Assembly (NCBI RefSeq): GCF_035974275.1
Contig: NZ_CP142422.1
Location: forward strand, 3,596,001-3,660,000
Direction: 5' to 3'
From: Chryseobacterium sp. MYb264
Lineage (GTDB): Bacteria; Bacteroidota; Bacteroidia; Flavobacteriales; Weeksellaceae
Length of the DNA: 64,000 bases
The position numbers and the translations under genes were made by a program. The notes under the pieces are model-generated. The model saw nothing but the letters and a program-made list of their open reading frames with translations. It ran no database searches and was not told where the DNA came from. Positions 9,410-15,463 of the stretch are shown here, piece after piece; the stretch's first letter is position 1; every line of letters begins with the position of its first letter.

Positions 9410-9814
9410 GAACGAATAAGTTTTCTTTTATTTTAGGAAAAAATTTATTTTTTTAATAGAAATAAGAAAGTTTAAGTATAAAGTACTGAATAGGGTAAAA
9501 TTCGTTTTTCTCCATTGAATAAATCTGTATTTTTGGAAAGAGAGCAAGCGCAGAAGTTCAAGTTGAAATATTCAGGGATAATGGTTTAGAGGTGTTTTTG
9601 GTTTTTGTAGAAAACCATAAGAATAGTCATAACAGTCCTTATAAGTTTAATGCGAAGGAACAGGATACTGAAACGGGGTACTACTATTATGGGGCGAGAT
9701 ATTATAATCCAAGGGTTTCTCTTTGGTTGAATGTAGATCCGCTGGCGGAGAAAACAATGCAACCTTATACTTATGGGAACAATAACCCAATAGTTTTTAC
9801 AGACCCAGATGGAA
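9410..9814 (+). repeat. RHS cassette leader plus core repeat R3
   Basis: Third copy of the leader and core repeat. It shares the long GTGTTTTTGGTTTTTGTAG junction with R1. The core is complete from VENHKNSHNSPYKF to DPDGRA, except that the PSWSP segment is replaced by a shorter TMQPYTYGNNNP. Boundaries approximate. Confidence 0.85.
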
Positions 9815-10578
9815 GAGCTGCTTATCCACCATTAGGATACAGAGGAAATAGTTGGATTGATGGCACTGGTGATTTTGTTAGGTCAATAGGAGGTGAATAT
9901 ATCAATAAGAGAGATGGTAAAATGTATGATAATGGAACTAAGGGAATGCGTCAGACAACGCATATACAGTCTTTATATATTCCTGCGTCTTCAATCGCTA
10001 ACGAAACAAATTTTACTCTTAAAATTTGGAATAGAAATAATTCTGAAGGTGTGGTGAAAAACTATAAGAATACTCGTGATATAATTGTTGATTATCTTGC
10101 AGGCACTGGACCCGACAATGCGATAATAAATTCTGGGGGAGCTTTAGAACAAATTAAAAATTTGGAGTCTGTCAAAGCAAATCTTAAAACTCTATTAGGA
10201 AAGTTAAATGATAATGGAGGTTATCATATTGGTAAATCCGAAGAATTATGGCACGACAACGGGAGTATCTTTGGACACGGGAAAGAATTTGGTCAGCTAC
10301 TGGGTGCTTTATATAAAGGTATTAAAGGTGGTGCTGGACCTGCTTTTGATTCCGATTTAATGAATAATCCTATGAGTGCACTTGGTTCATATGGTATGTC
10401 AGTTAGAGTAAACTCTGATTATAAAACGGCAACTGTAGGTGTTTACAATAGTCTATCACTTGGTTCAGGACTAGATAATATGTTTGGTAACATTTCAAGA
10501 CCTAGGACAGCAGTAAGTAATAATAAACTAACAAATACTTATCAAATATATATATGGACAGTACCATTAAAAAAATAA
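9592..10578 (+). CDS. Orphan RHS tip cassette 3 (toxin module, start doubtful)
   Basis: This is the only cassette with a possible start near its 5' end, a GTG at 9592, but no spaced ribosome site precedes it. The frame is open further up to 9523. It encodes about 65 residues of core up to DPDGRAA, then a unique tip of about 245 residues. The tip has Gly-rich segments (HDNGSIFGHGKEFGQLLG, KGIKGGAGPAFDSD) and ends with NTYQIYIWT like cassette 1. No catalytic motif is clear. The partner is a three-segment membrane protein, which suggests a toxin that attacks or crosses the inner membrane. It is probably a silent donor, possibly weakly expressed. Confidence 0.7.
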   Translation: MFLVFVENHKNSHNSPYKFNAKEQDTETGYYYYGARYYNPRVSLWLNVDPLAEKTMQPYTYGNNNPIVFTDPDGRAAYPPLGYRGNSWIDGTGDFVRSIGGEYINKRDGKMYDNGTKGMRQTTHIQSLYIPASSIANETNFTLKIWNRNNSEGVVKNYKNTRDIIVDYLAGTGPDNAIINSGGALEQIKNLESVKANLKTLLGKLNDNGGYHIGKSEELWHDNGSIFGHGKEFGQLLGALYKGIKGGAGPAFDSDLMNNPMSALGSYGMSVRVNSDYKTATVGVYNSLSLGSGLDNMFGNISRPRTAVSNNKLTNTYQIYIWTVPLKK

Positions 10579-10584
10579 TTATTT

Positions 10585-10887
10585 ATGAAACTATCAAAAC
10601 TTACACCGTTTAAAATTTTTCTTATACCAGTTCATATAATTTTTCTGTATTTTTTTACATATGGTAATGCATTTTTCATTCAAGCATTTTTCATTGTAGT
10701 ATTTTTATTAATAGTTTTTCTTTTTTTCATTATTGATTTAGGATTAATATTATCGATTAAAAAAAATCAGTCATTAATGTATGTGCAAGTCGGATTAATT
10801 ATTGTGTATTTTATAATCATTTTATTATGTAAATCTCAAATGTTTGAAATGTTGCAAAATTTGGTTCCAGTTATTCCTAAACATTGA
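10585..10887 (+). CDS. Putative membrane immunity protein, cassette 3
   Basis: The product is a 100-aa, very hydrophobic protein with three predicted membrane segments (about residues 10-30, 32-55 and 65-85) and a short basic start MKLSKLTPFK. It starts six bases after the cassette 3 stop, in the immunity position. No family recognised. Polytopic immunity proteins usually guard against membrane-active toxins; applying that here is inference. Confidence 0.72.
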   Translation: MKLSKLTPFKIFLIPVHIIFLYFFTYGNAFFIQAFFIVVFLLIVFLFFIIDLGLILSIKKNQSLMYVQVGLIIVYFIIILLCKSQMFEMLQNLVPVIPKH

Positions 10888-10961
10888 TGAATGGGTTCCC
10901 CACTGCGTGAATATATCAAAAAGTTGGTATTTCTCTAAGTGGTTGAAAATTAAATGATGTT

Positions 10962-11000
10962 AATCAAGAGCAGAAAATTTTCTGTTCTTGATTTTAAGAA
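10962..11000 (+). terminator. Hairpin after cassette 3
   Basis: A 16-bp stem with one mismatch (AATCAAGAGCAGAAAA / TTTTCTGTTCTTGATT) has almost no loop and is followed by TTAAG. It is a plausible terminator for cassette 3, although the T run is weak. A second, better terminator lies at 11065. Confidence 0.5.
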
Positions 11001-11064
11001 AAGAAGTTCTTTAAAATAATGTACGCGGTAACGGAAGAAGACGATTTCTATTGGTATACCCGAT

Positions 11065-11098
11065 GAGGCTGTCCAAAAAGTTTGGACAGCCTCTTTAT
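11065..11098 (+). terminator. Rho-independent terminator
   Basis: A perfect 10-bp stem (GAGGCTGTCC / GGACAGCCTC) with a 9-base loop is followed by TTTATTATG and a T8 run. It starts inside the stop codon of a 15-codon frame at 11019-11066 (ends DDFYWYTR), which may be the end of a lost gene. The rest of 10888-11278 holds no gene. Confidence 0.75.
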
Positions 11099-11109
11099 TA
11101 TGTTTTTTT

Positions 11110-11278
11110 TTGCGCTTTTTTAGAGCTAATACTCATTTCTTATTGTTAACCCAACTCTAAACGTTCATTCAGATCTAGTTTTCAATTGCTACTTCGGTTG
11201 GGAAAATTTTCTTCGTGATTTACAATTTGGTCTTAGAGAAACCTTCAATCTTTTCTACCCCTCCAAAATCATAGAAAA
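11110..11278 (-). pseudogene. Strongly decayed XRE-regulator relic between cassettes 3 and 4
   Basis: The minus strand shows only scattered pieces that fit the xre tail (PTEVAIEN, then a region like NERLELG), with several stops. The call rests on its position matching the better relics at 7413-7610 and 9150-9359. Confidence 0.3.
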
Positions 11279-11684
11279 ACGAATAAATTTTCTGTGATTT
11301 TAGGAAAGAATTTATTTTTTAAATGGGAATAAAAAACTTAAAGTATAAAGTAATGAATAGGGAAAAATTCGTTTTTCTTCATTAAATAAATCTGTATTTT
11401 GGGAAAGAGAGCGAGCGCAGAAGTTCAAGTTGAAATATTCAGGGATAATGGTTTAGAGGTGTTTTTTTGTAGAAAATCATAAGAACAGTCATAACAGTCC
11501 GTATAAGTTTAATGCGAAGGAACAGGATACTGAGACGGGGTACTATTATTATGGGGCGAGGTATTATAATCCAAGGGTTTCTCTTTGGTTGAATGTGGAT
11601 CCGCTTGCAGAGAGTTTTCCGGGAAGATCACCGTATGAGTATACGTTTAGTAATCCGGTACGTTATACAGATCCTACGGGGATG
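11279..11684 (+). repeat. RHS cassette leader plus core repeat R4
   Basis: Fourth copy. The leader is nearly identical to R2 (GAAAGAATTTATTTTTTAAATGGG, AAAAACTTAAAGTATAAAG). The TATTTTTG box of the other copies has lost one T here (TATTTTGG). The core runs from VENHKNSHNSPYKF to DPTGMAP. Boundaries approximate. Confidence 0.85.
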
Positions 11685-12440
11685 GCGCCGGATCAAGAGT
11701 ATCCGGATTCTTATAAAGGAACACTAGGAAAGGGGGATTGGCGTAAATCAGATCGATTAAATAATACCCAAACATGGAAAAATGCTAATGCATATAATAC
11801 AAAAAATAGTATTAAAAATCAGTATGCTCCTTTTTCTCAGATCTTAGATTATTATAAATGGGTACAATCTGAATCTACAGCAAGAGGGCATCAGGTAAGA
11901 TGGATGAGTGGAGCAATAGGTTTAGTAGATGATATGTCTATAATTGATTCTGGTGCAGATATTTTCATTAATTCAGAAACTATTGGTTTATTAAAAAAAT
12001 TGAACGTGGGAATTCAAAATGGGACTCTGCCTTATTTTAATGATTTACTATATGGAAAGTTCGCTAATACTCCTCTAACAGGCTCTGTAGCACAGGCATG
12101 GGATACAGCTTTGGTTAATTACGAGCAGGGTAAGGTTGCTCCACCAATTTATGCATCAGCCTCTCCAACTGCACTAAAATATATGAATCAAATGGCTCAT
12201 TCCGCGGGATCTGGTAATGGATGGCACTCATTTGTCGGAGGGGGATCTGCTCCTAACTTCTCTACATTTGGAGCTACTGTTACAGATACTCAGGCAAGAA
12301 TTGATATTCCTTTATTAATGTTGTATCCGAATTCATATAAACCAAAATGGAAAGGATTTGATAATATGAAAGGCTCAAGCGGAACCCTGAATTCAGCTTG
12401 GGGAGGATGGTTTAAAGGTAAAGGATGGTTAAAAAATTAA
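11457..12440 (+). pseudogene. Orphan RHS tip cassette 4 (silent toxin module)
   Basis: The frame opens after a TAG at 11454-11456, with no start codon before the core. It encodes the core from VENHKN to DPTGMAP, then a unique tip of about 240 residues. The tip has a hydrophobic stretch near the middle (WMSGAIGLVDDMSIIDSG), an HSAGSGNGWHSFVGGG segment, and a Gly/Trp-rich end (GGWFKGKGWLKN). I recognise no catalytic motif. Its 3' end overlaps the next gene by 16 bases. The partner is a polytopic membrane protein, so membrane damage is a reasonable guess. Confidence 0.72.
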
Positions 12441-12793
12441 AAGCTATGTGGTATTTATTTATGTATATTGCTAATATTATTATTTCTTCTTTAGTTTGGA
12501 AGTTGTACGATAATACGTCTAGATTTTTTTTTCCGGTAATTTTTACAATTACTTTAATGTATGTTCCAATTTTGATTATTAATTATTTTGTAAAAAATAA
12601 TAATATCTTTTACAAAAATGTATTTTATACGATTGTAGGGTTATTTTGTTATACATTTTTTATATACTTAGTACATGGTACGATTGACAAAAATGTATTC
12701 TTTTCTATAGCGAGTATAGTTACGATTTATTCTTTTATATCATTTATGCTACTACACACGTTAATATTTTATTTTTTTAAAGTTAAATATTAG
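12425..12793 (+). CDS. Putative membrane immunity protein, cassette 4
   Basis: The product is a 122-aa protein with about four predicted membrane segments and short basic loops. The ATG at 12425 overlaps the toxin end by 16 bases, which suggests translational coupling; an in-frame ATG at 12446 is the alternative. It is similar in build to the cassette 3 partner but shows no clear sequence match. The IS3 relic starts right after its stop. Confidence 0.72.
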   Translation: MVKKLKAMWYLFMYIANIIISSLVWKLYDNTSRFFFPVIFTITLMYVPILIINYFVKNNNIFYKNVFYTIVGLFCYTFFIYLVHGTIDKNVFFSIASIVTIYSFISFMLLHTLIFYFFKVKY

Positions 12794-12803
12794 TGCATAG
12801 ATT

Positions 12804-12929
12804 CCCGCTGCGCGAATATTTGAATACATTGAAATCTGGTACAACAAAAAAAGACGTCACAGCGCCTTGAGTTACCAAACTATTGAAGAGTTTAACAGTC
12901 AAAACAAAATTTATCAAAATGTAGCTTAA
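12804..12929 (+). pseudogene. IS3-type transposase (OrfB) C-terminal relic
   Basis: The frame reads IFEYIEIWYNKKRRHSAL, then SYQTIEEFN, and ends at a TAA at 12927. This is the conserved C-terminal end of IS3-family OrfB integrases (WYN-RRHSAL-Y-EEF). The rest of the transposase is absent and the frame is closed upstream by a TAG at 12798. A similar short string (CTGCGTGAATAT) follows cassette 3 near 10900, but the transposase motif is not seen there. It marks the end of the toxin array and suggests IS activity in its history. Confidence 0.75.
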
Positions 12930-12975
12930 CTTATACTGGAATTTTTATTTGCATATCCAAATCTTCTATATAAGT

Positions 12976-13008
12976 AAAAAGAGGCAAGAAAATCTCGCCT
13001 CTTTTTTT
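12976..13008. terminator. Bidirectional terminator
   Basis: The stem AGAGGCAAGA / TCTCGCCTCT (one mismatch) has A5 on the left and T7 on the right, so it can work both ways. It separates the toxin array from the convergent metallopeptidase gene. Confidence 0.75.
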
Positions 13009-13029
13009 AAAATATGCTAAAAATGAATG

Positions 13030-13917
13030 TTATTTCAACTCTTTAAACTCTTCAGCAGAAATTTCTCCCGACTGAATTTTTCTCAGCTCGTCCATATATT
13101 GGCTCATATACGCATCCAACTCCGGATACTGAGTATTTTTTGCCATTTTATATGTTCCGTTCAGCACGCCTTGATAATAATAGAAGAAATTATAATCGAA
13201 AGCGGAGGCCGTAAGATCATACTGACCTAAAAGAAATCCCAAACGTACGGCAGATCTCCTTTGTGGCGGGGTTCCATGGTGTCCGGCGCTGTTGGTTTGA
13301 TAATCACCAATACTTTGAGCAAACTCATACGCTGCAGCGATCTGTGCAAATGATGTTTGGTTATAACCATTTGGTCTTCTCAGATAATATCCCGCAAAAC
13401 CATCTGCTTCCAGTTCATTGGGTCTTGCAGTAGACTCACTAACGGAAGGCAATCCGAAAATGTATTGCAACTGATGACCGTACTCATGAGCGAGAATCAT
13501 GGCGTTTACAATATCTCCGCCTTTGGATTTGGCATCATAATAAATGGCATATCCATAATAAATTTTCCCTGTAGAATAAGAAATTGCGTTGTAAGTAGAA
13601 TTGTAATTGGAAGGATCATTTACAAATCTTAGTGTAGGATTGCTTCTTCCCCACATACTGGCAATTTTTGTCATCTGCGAATTCATAAAATTGGTATCTG
13701 CTGTAGCTTGCAGTGTTGTGGTAAGCACCGCAGACGAGCTCCAATATTGATCTACATAATAACACACTTTTTCTAATTCGTTGGGCTGATCAAGTCTTAA
13801 ATTTTCTACCTGAACCTCCGGTAATACCGTGTCTTCTACATTATCATTGTTACATGCTGCCAATGTAAAAACAGCAAATGCTCCCACTAAAGCGCGGAAA
13901 TTAAAGTTTCTTTTCAT
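13030..13917 (-). CDS. Lipoprotein zinc metallopeptidase
   Basis: The product is a 295-aa protein with a lipoprotein signal (MKRNFNFRALVGAFAVFTLAAC, lipobox LAAC). HEYGH, the zincin motif HExxH, is near residue 144. A third-ligand candidate, ELEADGFAGYYL, follows about 26 residues later. This arrangement fits the neutral zinc metallopeptidase family of the YpfJ type. It is probably anchored in the envelope. Its substrate is unknown. It is transcribed alone, toward the toxin array, and ends at the shared terminator. Confidence 0.82.
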   Translation of the reverse strand: MKRNFNFRALVGAFAVFTLAACNNDNVEDTVLPEVQVENLRLDQPNELEKVCYYVDQYWSSSAVLTTTLQATADTNFMNSQMTKIASMWGRSNPTLRFVNDPSNYNSTYNAISYSTGKIYYGYAIYYDAKSKGGDIVNAMILAHEYGHQLQYIFGLPSVSESTARPNELEADGFAGYYLRRPNGYNQTSFAQIAAAYEFAQSIGDYQTNSAGHHGTPPQRRSAVRLGFLLGQYDLTASAFDYNFFYYYQGVLNGTYKMAKNTQYPELDAYMSQYMDELRKIQSGEISAEEFKELK

Positions 13918-14060
13918 ATAAAATATTTTTGGTGTGAACGAAGGTATAAAATATTATGATAAGTATCATCACTTTATGGTGAAAAATTATTCAGAACATA
14001 AAGAAAAAATTTATGTAAAAAATAATGGGTTTGATTGTAAGCAAATTAGAATTTAATTCT

Positions 14061-14068
14061 TATATTTG
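14061..14068 (+). promoter_or_regulatory. Promoter -7 box for rplU-rpmA
   Basis: TATATTTG matches the Bacteroidota -7 consensus TAnnTTTG, 31 bases before the rplU ATG. I see no good -33 TTTG at the usual distance. Confidence 0.6.
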
Positions 14069-14098
14069 CACCTCGAAATAACTAAAAATCTATAAACA

Positions 14099-14479
14099 AT
14101 GTTTGCAATTGTAGAAATAGCAGGGCTTCAATATAAAGTTGAGCAAGACCAGAAGTTGTTTGTAAACCGTTTAGCAGGAGACAAAGGAGGTAAAGTATCT
14201 TTCGATAAAGTACTTCTTACTGTAAACGGAGCAATCACGGTAGGCGCCCCAGCTGTAAGCGGAATCACTGTAGAAGCAGAGATCCTAGACCACGTAAAAG
14301 CTGATAAAGTAATCGTTTTCAAAAAGAAAAGAAGAAAAGGTTATCAGGTGAAAAATGGTCACAGACAATCATTAACTCAAATTCAGATTACTGGTATTAC
14401 AGGATTTGATGGAGCTAAAAAAGCAGAAAAGCCTGCTAAAAAGACAACTAAAAAAGCTGACGCTGAAAGCGCAGAATAA
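14099..14479 (+). CDS. rplU: 50S ribosomal protein L21
   Basis: The product is a 126-aa L21, with the family start MFAIVEIAGLQYKVEQDQ and the conserved end HRQSLTQIQITGI near residues 90-103. L21 binds 23S rRNA and lies beside L20 in the large subunit. The usual length is about 103 residues. Here an extra Lys/Ala-rich tail of about 22 residues (KKAEKPAKKTTKKADAESAE) follows, as in other flavobacteria. It is followed after 26 bases by rpmA, the standard pair. Confidence 0.97.
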   Translation: MFAIVEIAGLQYKVEQDQKLFVNRLAGDKGGKVSFDKVLLTVNGAITVGAPAVSGITVEAEILDHVKADKVIVFKKKRRKGYQVKNGHRQSLTQIQITGITGFDGAKKAEKPAKKTTKKADAESAE

Positions 14480-14505
14480 TTTAAACCAAAAAACCTTAGA
14501 ATAAA

Positions 14506-14763
14506 ATGGCACATAAGAAAGGAGTTGGTAGTTCCAAAAACGGTAGAGAATCGCACTCTAAAAGATTAGGTGTAAAGATTTTCGGTGGTCAGGAAGCTAT
14601 TGCTGGAAATATTATTGTTAGACAAAGAGGTACTCAACACCACCCAGGTGCAAACGTGGGAATCGGTAAAGATCACACTTTGTTCGCTCTAGTAGACGGT
14701 AAAGTAGTTTTCAGAAAGAAAGCAAACAACAGATCTTTTGTATCTGTAGAAGCAAACGCATAA
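14506..14763 (+). CDS. rpmA: 50S ribosomal protein L27
   Basis: The product is an 85-aa L27 with the diagnostic [20 protein letters not shown] start and the [15 protein letters not shown] segment. Its N-terminus reaches the peptidyl-transferase centre. It starts directly with MAHKK and has no N-terminal extension of the kind cleaved in Firmicutes. It forms an operon with rplU. Confidence 0.98.
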   Translation: MAHKKGVGSSKNGRESHSKRLGVKIFGGQEAIAGNIIVRQRGTQHHPGANVGIGKDHTLFALVDGKVVFRKKANNRSFVSVEANA

Positions 14764-14788
14764 TTCAATTAGCGTTTTATAAAATAAG

Positions 14789-14818
14789 CTCCTCAGCATT
14801 TTTGTTGAGGAGTTTTTG
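14789..14818 (+). terminator. Terminator of rplU-rpmA
   Basis: The stem CTCCTCA / TGAGGAG with a 10-base loop is followed by T5. Confidence 0.85.
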
Positions 14819-14914
14819 TATGTAATAAATAATATTCTAAATTCTTCTGCGTTTTACTCAGACACTAAATTAAAACGGATCAGTTTCAAAACTTGGGGAG
14901 AAATTCTTTAGATA

Positions 14915-15160
14915 TTTTTTTGCCACGAATGCGCGAATATTTTTATTTCCCACGGATAGCACAGATTTCCCGCGGATGATATCGTTGATTTTCTTTGTTT
15001 AACCTTTGCGGTCTTTTATAGGTAGAACGGTTTGGTGAGACTTAAAACGGGAATTGTCAAAAAACTTGGGTTGGCTTCGTGTTCAATATGTAAAGTGTAA
15101 GGAAAAGAATCTGCATCATTTGCAAAATCTGCGAGAGCAAAAAATTTCATCTTACATGAT
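14915..15160. repeat. Dispersed flavobacterial intergenic repeat (candidate)
   Basis: The stretch has no gene. It contains the phrases TTGCCACGAATGCGCGAATA, CCCACGGATAGCACAGATTT, AACCTTTGCGGTC and AATCTGCGAGAGCAAAAAATT. I know this kind of wording from interspersed repeats in flavobacterial genomes. The two ends share CAGATTT-like words in opposite orientation. It may be a non-autonomous element. It fills most of the 450-base gap after rpmA. Confidence 0.4.
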
Positions 15161-15169
15161 CTGAACTTT

Positions 15170-15199
15170 TTTGCCTAGTCCCCAACTTTTGTACTTGAT
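15170..15199 (+). promoter_or_regulatory. Candidate promoter of the GG-leader peptide gene
   Basis: TTTG at 15170-15173 and TACTTGAT at 15192-15199 are 18 bases apart, close to the Bacteroidota arrangement (TTTG, about 19 bases, TAnnTTTG). The -7 box is imperfect. The ATG follows about 20 bases downstream. Confidence 0.45.
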
Positions 15200-15219
15200 C
15201 CATTAAAACGATATTTAAA

Positions 15220-15396
15220 ATGAAAAATTTAAAAAAACTTTCAAGACTTCAGCTTAAAACATTAAAAGGTGGTTTTAAGTGTGAAGGTATTTCTTGCGAC
15301 TGGTATTGCGGCTTGCCTGCAGAAAACCGCCCTGTTTGTCTTTCGCCACAAACATTGATGCCTATTTGCGGTGGTTGTAATAATAGTGATATTTAA
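15220..15396 (+). CDS. Bacteriocin-like peptide with double-glycine leader
   Basis: The product is a 58-aa peptide. MKNLKKLSRLQLKTLKGG at residues 1-18 is a double-glycine leader of the kind annotated as bacteriocin-type signal in Bacteroidota. C39-type peptidase-exporters are known to cut after GG. The remaining 40-residue core holds six Cys (KCEG, SCDW, YCG, VCLS, ICGG, GCNN), so disulfides or other cross-links are possible. No maturation or transport gene is next to it in the window. A terminator shared with the next, convergent gene follows. Confidence 0.75.
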   Translation: MKNLKKLSRLQLKTLKGGFKCEGISCDWYCGLPAENRPVCLSPQTLMPICGGCNNSDI

Positions 15397-15412
15397 GATG
15401 GTTGTAAAAAAT

Positions 15413-15437
15413 AAACCCCGGCAGAAAACCGGGGTTA
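15413..15437. terminator. Bidirectional terminator
   Basis: A GC-rich stem (AACCCCGG / CCGGGGTT) with a 7-base loop lies between the convergent peptide gene and the DUF5686 gene. Confidence 0.7.
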
Positions 15438-15463
15438 TGTATTTTATAAAAATTTTGTCTAGT

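Noticed and set aside
11019..11066. 15-codon gene (ending DDFYWYTR) before a terminator
   Set aside because: Too short to support; it could be the end of a lost gene, so it is only mentioned with the terminator.
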